This document shows positions 22,329-34,210 of a stretch of 64,000 bases of DNA, in pieces. Position 1 is the stretch's first letter. Every line of letters begins with the position of its first letter. Source of the DNA: Hysterangium stoloniferum (Eukaryota > Basidiomycota > Agaricomycetes > Hysterangiales > Hysterangiaceae); NCBI GenBank assembly GCA_015178975.1, contig WHVD01000087.1:124001-188000 (forward strand). The letters run 5' to 3'. The position numbers and the translations under genes are program-made. Under the pieces are notes generated by a model, which saw only the letters and a program-made list of their open reading frames with translations, did not search any database and was not told the origin of the DNA.

Positions 22329-23549
22329 CTCCATGACAGGTTTTTCCTTAGACGTTGTAGTCGTAGTGGAAGTTGCCGCGCAGGCCTTGGAAGAGTTAGA
22401 TTTAACGGTACAGTCGGAAACCTTGTGTCCACCTTTCCCACAGAAAAGGCAAAGGTCATTGTCCATACATTGTTGTTTCTCCTTCGGGGTGAGTTTACCG
22501 TCGGTGCCCAACAAATGGGAAATGTCGGGTTTGTCGGAATTTGACTGTTTATCCTTGTTGGATTTCTTGTCTTTTTTCCGGTTGGAGTTTGATTTGCCAG
22601 TATTAGTGCCAGAGTTGCCAGTGTTATTGCCTGAGTTGTTGCCAGAAGACTTGCTAGTCGACGCCTTGTTGTTCTGAGAACATTCCGTCGGGTTCTCTTG
22701 AGAGACCTCGGCTTTTCATTCCCAATAATGGGCATTGGATGTTTGAGCTTTAATCCACATGAGTTGGAGAGTTTTAGGCTTCCCATCTTTGCAGATCTCA
22801 TCTTTAAGGCATGACAGAAGTCCCATATAGAAATGGTGCCTGAGGGCGGAATCGTCCCATCCACATCGTGCAGCGAGGGTATTGAACTTGACGAGATAAT
22901 CGGAAACTCATTGATTGTCCTTCATCTTAAGCGTCATTAATTCATTTTCCACTTTGCCGGATTGATCGTAAGGTCCGAAATTAGTTTCCAGTTCTTCCAC
23001 AAAAGCATCCCATTCATCAAGCCATATGGGTGTCTCATCTATTCCAGATAGTCCAGGTTCGAACCAATCCTGAGTGGTATCCTTGAGATAAGAGAGTGCG
23101 AAATTGACTTTTCGACTGTCGGATTTAAATGCAGTGGGTCGATCACGGAAACTGAAACAGCATTGGAGAAGGAAATTCTTCAATTTTTTCAGATCCTTGC
23201 CGGTAAATGGTTCGGGTTCTTTGACTCCGGTGTGGGATGATTCTTTGCTATCATCAGCGGATTTCAAATAGTCAGTGAATTTCACAATGGAGTTGATAAA
23301 CAACATTTCAGTCAGTTCATCAGAAGATTTCTTTTTCGATGTCTCCGGCTGATCTTCTGCTTCGTTGTCGGAAGTGTGGGGAATGTTGGGATCCTTTGTT
23401 ACCTCGGTAACTTCCTCAGTAACCTCTTCGACAGAAGCTGATGTTGTCAGCTGATTTGGGGTTTCAGGTTGGGTGGTATAAAGTTGCAATGGGGATTGAA
23501 GTTGGGATGGTCCTTCAGCAGCTTTGCATTTGGGACCCATTATGAGCAA
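22314..23549 (-). pseudogene. Element A gag
   Basis: Capsid region (WFEPGLSGIDETPIW, WDAFVEELETNFGPYD) and one CCHC zinc knuckle, CLFCGKGGHKVSDC, near 22430-22470. Two internal TGA codons (22908 and about 22735) break the frame; CGA would fit there by comparison with element B. Gag ends KKE-stop at 22314, and pol follows in the -1 frame. Confidence 0.9.
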
Positions 23550-23586
23550 GTCACAGAGTTGAGATCTGATATACTGCTAAGTACCA

Positions 23587-24093
23587 TGTTGGGAACTTAT
23601 TCCGGAACTATTGGAAAGTCACTGGAAAGTCGGGAACTGTCGGATAGGGTCAGGACGTTGGCTTCAGCTTATGTGCTGTGCCCTACATAAACACTCAGAA
23701 TGTCCTTGATTTCAAAGATGGGATTTACACCAGAAGACTATGGATATTCAGAGTTCTGAAGACTTCCAAATATTGAGTGTACAGAACAATGGAAGGAATA
23801 AGAAACTAAGTCAATATCAGATCTAAGGTAAAGTACAAATTCTCAGAAACTAATATAAGTTTTTTCATTATTGTCCTACAAACTAAGATCACAATAAGAT
23901 GGATTCAGGAAAGTATTCCGAAATGGGAATACAACAAGCAAACAAATGAATACTTGTCAACAGACAAGTTACCAAATGTGGAACAAGGATCGAGATTGGA
24001 ATATGGGAACTGGAAATGTTCCATGGATGGAAGTTGCATTGGAAGATATAGATAATATTGGAAGGTTGAAGTATCCAGGAATGGGTCATAACA
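23587..24093 (-). repeat. 5' LTR of element A
   Basis: A 507-bp LTR starting TGTTGGGAAC and ending GGTCATAACA on the plus strand. It carries the shared block (23652-23688). It directly precedes the gag start on the minus strand; the gag start codon lies near 23549. Confidence 0.88.
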
Positions 24094-25218
24094 TGGGCCC
24101 CCAGGAAACCTCCTGGGAACCTTTTGGCACCCCAACATTGGTGCCCCAGACTACAGAGCCACTGCCAGTGCCCCAACACTTGGTTTATTCTAGATTGCTC
24201 CTTTTGTTAGGATCCTGACCTTTTTGGACCCCCACAACTTGCTTTTACCCTGGCAAACCTTTCAGCACCCTGACATTGGTTCCCTGGACTATGGAGCTGC
24301 CACCTCAGCACCCCAAAACTTGGCTTACTGCAGACCACTCCTTTAGTCATTCCATTCCATCTCAATTTCTGATGCTCTCCCTTCATCCATTCTATGTGTA
24401 GACATTATTTGCCACCTCATACCCTTTTGTATGCTTTAGTTACTTTGTAATTAATTTTAGTTTGATCTCTATCCTTTTCTATTCTTCTTCTGACCCATCA
24501 CAACCTTCCACTTCCTTGATCAGACCTCCAATCCTTTGTCATACTTTGTATAAAACCTCTATCCTGTATGCTACTATTCTTCAGTTTGATTATTGACATA
24601 GATTACCCCCCTCCTCTAGTTTTAATTCCCTTTACTCTCTTCTTAATCCTTTCAAAGACATCATCAGCCAGTTGTGACTCTTACCCTACAACCCTTAGCA
24701 TTTTCAGCCCTCCAGTTGATTCAGCTAAGTGTTGTCTTCAGTTGCTTCATACTATCTGCTCTCTTGAAATACTGGATCACCCTAACAGTTTGTGTGAGGG
24801 CACAAGACATAAGTTGAAGCCAAGCTCCACTTGTTTTGTAGAATCAGAACTCCCAATTAGTATGACTTACCTTGTTGGCCCTCCAACATTGTTCCACTTT
24901 GCCTTTTGGACCTCTGAAGGACCTCCCCTTTTGTTCCCCTTGCTTAGATCTTAACACTAGTGCCATCAAGGAGTCTGAGGGGGATCAGGTCAATCAATCA
25001 AGTAGGAGCTTGTGAATAGTGGAAGATTGGTGTTGATGAGGCAATGAGTGGAGCCAGAGTACACCAAAATTGTAACACTGAGAGGAATAATTGCTGAATA
25101 CAAGGAAACAAAAGAGTAACTTGGAGTCTGAAAAAGTGGATTCATTGGGTTGGAAGGCCACTGTCACATAGGAGGTTCCAATGCAACCCTTGGTCTGTGT
25201 GAGTCCATTGGCTGTCCT
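24094..25218. other. No supported gene; C/T-rich repeat-like DNA
   Basis: Phrases such as GCACCCCAACATTGGT and TGCCCCAACACTTGGTTTA recur at about 24125-24340, suggesting an old tandem or retroelement remnant. Short open frames only, without domains. Confidence 0.5.
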
Positions 25219-25461
25219 TTATCTTGATGTTGGCCAAAGTAGCTTTGGCATTGCTGATAGCGTCATGTAGGCCAAGGTGTCAATTCCATGAAAAACATCA
25301 GGTTCCTTGACCTTGGGACACCAGGCAGACTTCCCTGTATTGCTTTCAAGGAAAGTGGTGAGCCCTTCAAGTACTGTCCTGAGGCCGGGTTCTGGGATTG
25401 ATGTGGAACCATGAAATGCAGTAATTGAGCTATTGCCAGAATGGTGAGAACTGTGGTGCAA
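25219..25461 (-). pseudogene. Possible gag-like retroelement fragment
   Basis: An 80-codon frame with CPKVKEPDVFHGIDTL. This resembles the segment (KxKEPDxFDGxD) at the start of many fungal Gypsy capsid proteins, and B and A have EPEPFTGKD at that point. Nothing else of an element is attached. The call rests on one motif. Confidence 0.35.
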
Positions 25462-26112
25462 GCTATGATGGGAACTCAGAGTTCTGCCACCAATTTCAAG
25501 GAACTACACTGACTAATATCATGATCTAGAGCCATATAAGAAAAATGTGAAGCAGCATATAATGACTTGCTTTTAGAATGCGTCGTCATGAGTCCTGGAT
25601 CTTCCTGTCTAACTCGTTGTTGAAGCGAAGGTTGCTGCTTGGGTGCGTCTTTCAATAAAGGGCTAGTAGGGTGGCAACTAGACTATCTTGACAAAAATTG
25701 TCTGCCACCGAGAATATATTGAAGATATGACTGTATATCCCGGATCGTTTAAACCACCTATGGTCTTAGGTCTGTAGAAGTCGGTACCATACCAATGTCC
25801 ATGACACTACAAGATTGTGGATTGTTGGCTAGCTGGACCTCAATTGGATGGCCAAAATTGTAGTATTTATTGAAGCTTCTTTTAAGCTACCGAGACCACT
25901 TCGTTTAAATAAGAGTTTAATTACATGGTATAATGGATATAAATTAGGCCCAGTGTGCGATGACAACGCAGAAGACCCCGAACTTTGAAATAAACCCAAG
26001 CAAAGCTAGAGTGCACCGACTTCCTTCTCCACATACCTCCTCTTCCGCTCAACTAGTATATAGCTCACTGAGTTGACAATGTGTCAGACAACAGCTCCGT
26101 TCGGACGTAGAA
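25462..26112. other. Intergenic, no supported gene
   Basis: Unremarkable sequence with stops in all frames. It probably contains the 3' flank of the minus-strand gene that ends at 26113. Confidence 0.6.
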
Positions 26113-26763
26113 TCAATTGTGCTCACGGATGACGCTGTCAAGGGTCTCCTTGACTTCCGGTTTCACTTCTAGCCAGGCATGTTTCGACATTCGGAACACC
26201 CAAAAATGGCGTTTGTGGTGGTGTTGAATAACAACGGGCTCCTGGGCCTCGTCGACGTCAGCACGAACCAGCTGGGAACACAAGCGATCAGAGATGGGGA
26301 TTGTCTGCGCATTCCTGATTGAGCTACCTCGAGACGGCCCTTGTTAACTTGCCAACGGTACACTCGACCATCGTCCCCCATGAATCTGCCGACGCTACAT
26401 ACATCGGAGGTGAACCACCGAGTCTGCCGGTTCTACGTGTGAGACTCACATTTCGGTTTTCGACATGACGCCGCCGCCCTTGGCATTATCTATGCGCAGG
26501 AAATCACTCGCACGCGCCCACTCCTTCGACCGCCCCGCTACGCGCACTTCGGGCTGGCCATTAGAGCGTTGGATCTCTCCTCGAACTTCATATTGGCGAG
26601 TCTCGGGATCCAGTCGTTTAACCTTTGTATGGAGAGGAATCCACGATTCAGTCCGGACCTCGTAGTAGATGTTATCCGTGGAATCCGAAATGGTTGTGTT
26701 GCGCAGAGAATTAGCAGTGAGCTCTAGTTTGATAGGTGGAGGTGGTTTCGGTGGGGGTGGCAT
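26113..26763 (-). CDS. DUF6593-like protein
   Basis: I reconstruct three exons on the minus strand: 26763-26450, 26385-26328 and 26271-26113. The introns are 64 and 56 nt, both GT...AG, and the phases agree, giving 176 residues. The protein has a Pro-rich start (MPPPPKPPPP), then LTANSLRNTTISDSTDNIYYEV, EVRGEIQR, DFLRI, and FMGDDGRVYRWQ across the first splice. A C-terminal strand pattern (PVVIQHHHKRHF, FRMSKHAWLEV) follows the second. A beta-rich layout with an N-terminal L/N-rich strand and a central GxxYxW is typical of DUF6593 proteins, which are abundant in basidiomycetes and of unknown function. The gene appears intact. It lies between TE-rich DNA and CTR9, on the same strand as CTR9. 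The splice sites are inferred. Confidence 0.75.
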
Positions 26764-27301
26764 ATTGTCGGACTATGATACAAGAAGGGAGGGCCTAACG
26801 ACGAGACGCTTCGAGCTTGAGTACGTCTATCCTGATACCGTTCTGTTTACATATTGCAGAGAATGGGCTACGACACCCACGCTTATCTTGTACTGGATGG
26901 ACCATGTAAGGTTACGGGGTAATGCGGAAGAGACTATTACTGGCACCCAATGTGTGTGCTGCTGTTCCCTACTAGGGAAGTTTATTACCGGACGTTCGGG
27001 CTCAGAACGAACATTCAAGCCAGTCCTGTCATATTTTCAACAAGATCTTGATTACATAAATATGCGTCATCTGTCAGCAGGGAATAATGAGCTATTTCGG
27101 AGAAACCATCGGGCGATCACTGGCAGGAAAAGGGGTCATGTCAGTCGGTTATCAGCGAGACATTTATAGCTGACGAAACAACGCTCATCGATTGTACTCG
27201 CTAATGAAAACTAGATTACAAAAAAAAACTCTTAGTAAAGGCCAACATATTGATACACTACAAAAACAGCAAGATAGGCAGGCACATGCATGACATTAAA
27301 G
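26764..27301. other. Intergenic between CTR9 and the DUF6593 gene
   Basis: Contains the presumed promoter of the 26763 gene and the 3' flank of CTR9. A plus-strand frame of 166 codons (26669-27169) overlaps the start of the DUF6593 gene in antisense and has no recognisable domain, so I do not call it. Confidence 0.6.
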
Positions 27302-30300
27302 CTACATCTCCTCGTCCGAATCCGATATTACCTCCTTACTTTTGCTAAATTTGGGAAGATAGTCAGTTATATAAAGGTACGAATCGGAACAGGTATAACG
27401 TACAATTGCTTTCTTGAGCGCGAGGTGGTCGTCGCAACAGGCTCATCATCATCATCATCCTTTACCCGCTTCTTGGTCACACGCTAGAGGTGTGCATCAG
27501 TATATGTATATGTAAAAATGACGATAGCACTTACCTTCTTTGATCGTGGCTCTTCGACATCATCCGCACCACTGAAAACCGCCTCATCCTCGCGGTCCTC
27601 TTCTCCCACGTTCGCCCCCGGTGAACCACCATGCTTCCTAACCCGTTTTCGTTTCTTCTTCTTTTCCCCGCCTTCTGGTACTTCGTCACCACTTGCCGCA
27701 CCATCTACCGCCTGTGCCTTGGGTTTCTTTGTCTTCCTAGACCGCTTTTCCTTCTCTTCATCACTCTCGGCCAGCTTTGCAGCTGCGGTCCAGGCCAACG
27801 CCTCCTCACGCGCTTGCCGTCGCTGTTTAGCCAGCTCCTCAGCTTCGATACGCAACTTCTCCATGCGCTCGCGCTGAAAATTGATATAAACTCAATATGC
27901 ACACAAGAAGGTGAGTGGGCACAGAGACAAACCTCGAGAGCATTGATACGGTCCTTCTCCTCCTGTCGTTTCTGACGTGCCAGCTCCAACTTTTCCTTCA
28001 TCTCAGTTTCGTACTGTTCCTGCGTCCCGAGATGCTCGGCCCCCTTTCGCAGCATACTTTCGCCGTACTTTCGCCTCTGATCGGCGATTTCGCGATTATA
28101 GGGCAAGTTCTGCGCCTTGTCTGCTGCCAAGGAGCCGAATAGTCTACACAAATAGACGAAGAGGGCACATTAGTTAAAACACAAAGCTATTGAATGGGTA
28201 GTGACGCACTTTTGTGCATGGTTAGCCTGGTCGATGGCCCGTTTGAGGTCCTCCAGAGAGCGTTTGGCTGGTGGCATGGCGAACAACAGTTCGGTAGCCT
28301 TTTGTTGGATCATGGCGATATTGTAGAGGATTGCCTTGTCGCTCGGGTGAAGATGAAAGGCCTTGGAGATGTCGTAAATTTGCATCAACAAAGTGATAAC
28401 AAACACAACTCACTGCTTGAGCATACTTGAGCGCGGTCTGCATGGCATCGTACTTTTGGTCTTTGTTTGCTTTGCCATACCACGATCGCGAGAGACACAG
28501 GAGAACCGGAACATTCTGACCATTATAGAATCGTCTCGATGCCGTCTCATACTGCAAAAAAAAAAAATAGTCAATTATCATAAACACGAGCACACTTACA
28601 AAACAGACATACGCTTTCAATTGCCCTTTCAAACTCGTCCCTTGCATAATGACAATGCCCCATATTCGCATAGACGCTCCCATCCGTCACGCTCTCCCTC
28701 ACCTTCGCGAACACATCCAGCGCCTCCCTCGCATTCTTCGCCCTCTGGCCAGCGTCCTCGTACTGGCCTCCCGCCGCATTCGGGCCAAGGGCATCCTCCG
28801 CCACGACAATCGCCAGCCCCTGCGCCGCAACCGCACACATCGGATCGAGGCTCAGCGCCTTCTCATACAATTCTGCCGCCCGCACGAAGCCCTGCCGGCG
28901 TTGCTTCTGTCCGTCGGCACTGGGGTCGCGGCTTTCGCGGGCTTGGTTGTATATGATGAAGCCTGCTGCACAGAGTGTGTAGATGTCATGTTTGTCGTGG
29001 TCTTTGAGCGTCGCGAAGGCGAAGTCTTTAGCAGGCTTGTAAAGGTGGGTTTGGAGGAGGAAAAAGGTGTAGAAGGCACGGAGGTTGAGGTTGCCGCTCT
29101 GGGATGCGAGGGCTTGTTTAAGGAGTTCATGGGCCTCGTTCACCTGGTTGAGGGTTTGGAGCATTTGGGCCTGGCGGATTTTAGCTGCGCCATGATGTTA
29201 GTAATAGTGGTCAATAGAAGACACTGTCATAGCCACTCACCATCCGTATACTCTGGATGTCGTGCAAGAAGCTTATCGTAAGCTTCCTGCGCCATTGACA
29301 CCTCTCTCAAGTCCTCGTAACATCGCGCCAAGTTGTACAGTATTGTCGTGCTCAACTCCTCATTCCCCTTGGCCATAACAAGCGCCTCTTCATACATCGC
29401 CCTCGCTTCCTGTGGGGTCCCCTCCAAATGCCGCAGAGCCGCCAAGTTATTTAACAGCCTTGGATCTTCGCCGTCCGGACTCCGCTCCCTGCTAACCCTC
29501 GATGCCTCTTTATACGCTCGTATCGTCTTCTCGAGGTTATCTCCTTCCCACAACCGCGCAAGCTCGATCCACATGTCCATATCCTCGCCAAGCCGGCGTA
29601 CGGTACCCACGCCTTGAGGCAGTTGGATTTCCTTGCAGATGCGCTCGAAAAGGTCACGAGCACGAAGTCGGTCGTTTGACGCGTCGGCGGCGGAGACACC
29701 GCGGCGGGGATGAGCTCGGAGAGAAGCAAGCATGATCATGGCTTCGAGGGATTTTTGGGGATTGGGCGGGGTCAAAAGACGGTCAAGGGTATCGATGGCG
29801 GCCGGTATTTCATCTGGCGTGATTTGGTTGGTTAAGGCGGGAGAAACGAGAAGTAGGGGTGATGCTTACCAGTGTGGATATACATCTGGGCGAGCCCGAC
29901 ATTGGCAAGGATATTACTTGGCATCCCGTCCTTTGCTGCCATGTAATGTTTCATCGCTTCTCCCATTTCACCCTCTGCATGTGAGACCAATGCCGCCCGA
30001 ATATATCCATCTGAAAGTATAACAAGCGTGTCGGCGTACTGGATGGTGCGTTCTGCTAGCTTAAGAGCGGTGCCGTAATTGCCCTTGCGAAGGAAAAGGG
30101 CGCTAAGAACATTCGCAGCGGCGGCACTTTGCTTGTTAGTGTTGAAAGCCTTTTCGACGAACTTGTAGCCTGATTGAGCGGAATCCGCACGGCTTGCCTC
30201 GGAGCGGTTGTAGTCTTTGCTCTGGTTGAGTTGTTCGATACCGAGAAGGAGTTGGGCAGGCCATTCGTCAGGGTTCTAAATACGATTGTTAACCAACGAT

Positions 30301-31260
30301 ATGAAACTCTGTAAGCTCCTTGCTACTCACCACATCCAAGCTTCGTCGCCAGGCAGCTTTTGCCTTTTCTCTATTACCAAGTGCCCATAGGCAAAGACCA
30401 ATGCCTATACGCGGATCCGGCGTGCACGTAGGGCTGAGTCGAAGAACGTCTTGAAACAGTTTAAGGGAAGGCTGGTACTTGCGCTGTGCATAAAACACTC
30501 TCGCCTTTCCCATAAGCGCAATGAGGTTAGTCGGCGATCGCGACAAGACACCATCAAAGGATGACAAGGCGTTATCGAGATTCCGTTGAGCCAGCTGGAG
30601 TATACCTAAAATCAATCAATGTCAGCAGACAACAAAAGAAAGGGGCCTATTTCCTTCCTAACCTCGGGATAAGAAAGCCACAATCGTCGATTCATCCCCT
30701 CCGACTTCGCTCGCGACAGTTGCTGCATCGTTTAAATACTGTGCAGCCTCCTTATAGTAGACATCCTTTAGTGGTTCCACGAGAATATCACGTTCTAATA
30801 TAATATGTTCAGCAGGGATCACTCCGGCATTGAAAGCGACTCACGCGCTCCTTCGAGCCGCATCTTTGGGGCTTGACGAGCTCTTGCCATACGGATGTTT
30901 GCCAGTAACGTGTATACAGGTGGCAGCGAGGAAGTAGCCTGGAGTGACTTGAAGACTACACACAACATACTCAGAGACAGCTTGTCACGAAAAGGCTCCC
31001 ATTGTTCACTCACAGTCTACTCCAGCCAGAGCAATCTTTTCAGCGCCGTTCAATTGGCCCCTTCGCCAATATTCGCCGGCCAGTTTGGTCCACATCCATA
31101 CTTTACAATTTCCTTCGAGCAAAATCTCAATGATAGCTTCTGGATTTGGGTCCAAGGATTCATCCAGATTAATTATAATAATCTCGTGGGGTAATATGAC
31201 CTCTATTGACCGCGTTGGGGGGCCTGGCGAAGGCGTTCGTTCCATATCGATATCATCCAT
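27302..31260 (-). CDS. CTR9: CTR9, Paf1 complex TPR subunit
   Basis: Thirteen exons: 31260-31014, 30955-30845, 30794-30663, 30605-30331, 30275-29870, 29813-29241, 29184-28613, 28551-28414, 28361-28210, 28143-27933, 27873-27535, 27483-27404 and 27344-27302. All introns are 50-66 nt GT...AG and all phases agree, giving 1092 residues (yeast Ctr9 is about 1080). CTR9 is the TPR scaffold of the nuclear Paf1 complex, which rides with RNA polymerase II and supports histone modification. Matching features are the N-terminal LAGEYWRRGQLNGAEKIAL, successive TPR repeats (for example ALMGKARVFYAQRKYQPSLK and NNLAALRHLEGTPQEARAMYEEA), and a charged C-terminus with Lys-rich coiled coil, DDDDDE and the terminal SDSDEEM. 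The start at 31260 is the first Met before the conserved region; an in-frame upstream Met (31332) exists. Confidence 0.93.
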
Positions 31261-31689
31261 GGTTTCGAACCGATTTACAGAGGGTCTTCGTCCTGTTTTG
31301 CAACAGAATGAGCCCTTATACACCAACTTCATCCCGTACTTGTATATTACTTACAATAGATCAACCCGAAGCAGGATGCCGGGGCTCGTTTATGGCTGAA
31401 AAGTTCAGTACAGCGGGGAGAGACGCGAAACTAGCGCCCATAAATTGGTCCACATGCAACCACAAGAGCTTGAAACTCTTAGTATCGAGTGCCGTACGAT
31501 CCCTGCGTGCCGGTAGTAGTTCGGCACTCAACGTCCAGCCGAGCGTATGAAGGAGTCGCACGCCTTTTGTTTCCTACGACATCTCTGTCAGTACAGTATC
31601 TGAAAATTTCGCATCCTTTCACGGATTATAATTCATTAATTCTTTCTTTTATTTCTCCCACCCACCCTTCAAATCAAGAACAACCCTTT
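31261..31689. promoter_or_regulatory. 5' flank of CTR9 up to retroelement D
   Basis: About 430 bp between the CTR9 start codon and the first readable codon of the Gypsy fragment D. It must hold the CTR9 promoter. I see no obvious TATA box; the TE fragment directly abuts this region. Confidence 0.4.
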
Positions 31690-33352
31690 AATGATGTTAG
31701 GGTCACTCTGAGCTCAGCCCCAGTCTTAGGATACTCCATACATGGATTTGCCCTATTATCTCTGCATGGATGCTTCAGATTTGTTTTGGATTGTTGCCTC
31801 CAGCAAGTGCAGAAGACAGTCTTATGAGACCTCAAGGATACCAGATATCTACATCCAAGCAGAATCAGCATTTGCACAATCAAAACTGGTACCAACATTC
31901 ATCACTCATTATAAAACTAAGGAACTGGAAATCACTTGGACAGACTCCTGGGTGCAGAACTTCAAAGATACCCATGTCACAGTAAAGTGTGTCATTGCTT
32001 ACTAGCATCACACTCTCAAGAAACCAGAATGCAATTACTCAGCTACAGAATGGGAAGGGCTGGTCACCAAAGAAGGCTTAGTTCACTTCCAGTCATTCCT
32101 GGAAGGGGAACACATACTTCTCATTATTGATCACACTGTCTCCAATGGGCCAGGTCATATGAAAATACTAATCAATGACTGGCCACATGGGGGGCAGTGT
32201 ATGCAGCATACATGGGTCTCAAAATACTACATCGCACTGGACAAGTATATAGTAATGTTGACCCCCTATCCAAGTTACTATGAGTACCCAACTCAGTCAG
32301 CACAGCCAGAGAAAACCTTCCAACAATTATACCAAGTTCACTCAGCAAAGAAACTGAAGAAAAGCCATAGGAGACTGAACCAGCAAAGAGGGCTGTCTTG
32401 TGTGCAGCAAGAATTCATAGAACCATATGGAACTTTGAAAGAAGTTCCACAAACAGAATGGGATATACACAACCTTCTCAGAGATGATGAAGTTGACAAG
32501 TCCCTATTTGCTTCACTTAACCCACAATTGCTTATAAGTCTCAATGAGAAGTACTTGAAGGAATTTCTAGAGGGATATCAAAGGGACCCTGCATTCTGGA
32601 GCCACTATGTTGAAACCTCAACCTCTCCAAATGCTGTAACAACTCCATCACATTATTTTATCAGTAAAGGAGTATTGTTATACTTCCACAATTTGGACTG
32701 AAAAAGTTGAATCTGTGTCCCCAATAACATGATGGTCACAATATTGACATTGGTACATGACAACCCATTTGAGGGAGCTCATGCTGAAGGAAACAGACCA
32801 TTCCTACTCATAAAAGACCATTTCTTTTGGCCCAGAATGTTACAAGACTGCATGGTGTATGCATGCAGTTGTGACCTCTGCCAAAAAACTCATGTCAATC
32901 ATATGGCCCAACAAGGAGTACTCAGACCTGCAAATGTGCCATTCAAACCATTCAAAGTTATTTTTATGGACCTCATAACTGGGTCACCCATCTCTGGAAA
33001 TGATTCCTACTTGGCCATTTTTGTAGCAGTTGACAAACTAACATATTTTGTAATCTGTGAATCCACTTCATCAAATCTGTCAGCTGAAGGATTCATGCAG
33101 ATCTTCATAAACTGAGTGGCAGCACCCTTTGGACTACCATCCAGAATAATTTATGACAGAGACAAGAGATGGACTTGCAGATTCTGGAGGGAATTTTGTA
33201 GGGTATACAGAACTGCCCTTGCTGTCTCCTCTTCCCATCACCCTCAGATGGATGAACAGACTGAGAATATGAATGCTACTCTCAAACAGATACTAAGAGC
33301 TTGCTGCTCATTGTCCAAGGAGGAGTGGTCAAAATGGTTTTGGTAGTAGCTC
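31690..33352 (+). pseudogene. Gypsy fragment D: RNase H and integrase
   Basis: A 5'-truncated element on the plus strand. Readable pieces: LSSAPVLGY and a TDAS-like site (31700-31770); the RNase H part YSATEWEGLVTKEGLVHF; the integrase zinc region (AHAEGNRPFLLIKDHFFW, ACSCDLCQKTH); and the integrase core with D (IFMDLITGSP), D (IIYDRDKRW) and E (DEQTENMNATLK). Many stops and frame changes break it. Gag, protease and RT are absent. It is a different Gypsy lineage from A and B, with another spacing around the integrase motifs. It lies head-to-head with CTR9. Confidence 0.8.
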
Positions 33353-33428
33353 ATACCTACAATTCCACAGTGTATATGTAGTTTGACCAATTACACACCA
33401 GCTTTCCTCTTAATGGGGTATCTACCCA

Positions 33429-34102
33429 GGAGGTTGTCTGTAATCATTATAATATCAGATGTTTACTAATAAAAGCAATATTGCTACAAAACTCCATCTT
33501 TAAATTGTCATATATCCTCTGAGAGTATTATATTATTAACCACCAACCATAAAAAACAATTATCCATATTACATCCTAAACAATTCAGAGTCAATTAATA
33601 GGACCTATTGTATATGGGTTTCCAAGTTATGTGAATACTTGCTAATACTTTTGTTGTTAATTTGTTTTTTAAAAGCTAAACTGTATTTATTTCCTAGTAA
33701 AATATGTGAAATATCATTGGAGATTTTCATCCTATGGCTTTCTTGATTAAGTGAAACCACCTATATATTCTGGATATGTTGAATCAAGTAGAAATCTGTT
33801 CAGATTGACAGATCCATTCTGAAGTAATACATATGTATTTAGAGGTGCCAATGATATACATATGCATGGAATGGACTATCTAAAGGTATCTATTTTTTAA
33901 AAGTATTAGTGTTTCAAACTACTAATTTTTTTTATTGTCTACTCATGTCCAGAAAGATTCTTTAGTCTGTAATATACGAGAGAGTTTAAAACTTTTTGAA
34001 AGTTTTAAAAACCAAATTATGTTTGAATCACATCCCAGATGCTTAAATGACCTTTAGAGTATATTAGAATTTGGTATACTTAATAGTTTTCAGATATCCT
34101 CC
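33429..34102 (+). repeat. Left arm of 680-bp inverted repeat
   Basis: The reverse complement of this segment is found at 42936-43615 with roughly nine matches in ten by eye. Matching points include GGAGGTTGTC at the outer end, CATATGCATGGAATGGACTA in the middle, and GTATACTTAATAGTTTTCAG near the inner end. The arm is AT-rich and non-coding. It starts shortly after the stop-ridden integrase of D, so it could be the 3' end of that element. No TSD was found outside the arms. Confidence 0.85.
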
Positions 34103-34210
34103 TAGGTGAGTAATACTGTACACTGTATGTATATAATAGATAGGTATAAAGCTTACTTCAGATTCCCTCTGCTAGTGCCCCAACTCAGTCATAGTGCGAG
34201 TCAGTGTGGT

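Larger units (their letters stand above)
16728..24093 (-). mobile_element. Ty3/Gypsy chromovirus A, near full length
   Basis: About 7.4 kb on the minus strand: 5' LTR (23587-24093), gag, protease, reverse transcriptase, RNase H, integrase, chromodomain, then a 1.3-kb tail holding a gene on the other strand, and the 3' LTR (16728-17226, truncated at its outer end). The purine tract CAGGGGGGTAC lies directly inside the 3' LTR on the minus strand, as expected for plus-strand priming. All protein domains are readable but broken by stops, so the element is dead. No TSD can be read because the left end is lost. Confidence 0.93.

Noticed and set aside
26669..27169. 166-codon plus-strand frame
   Set aside because: Overlaps the DUF6593-like gene in antisense and shows no domain or splice logic.
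28649..29281. 210-codon plus-strand frame
   Set aside because: It is antisense to well-supported CTR9 exons with TPR repeats and matching splice phases.
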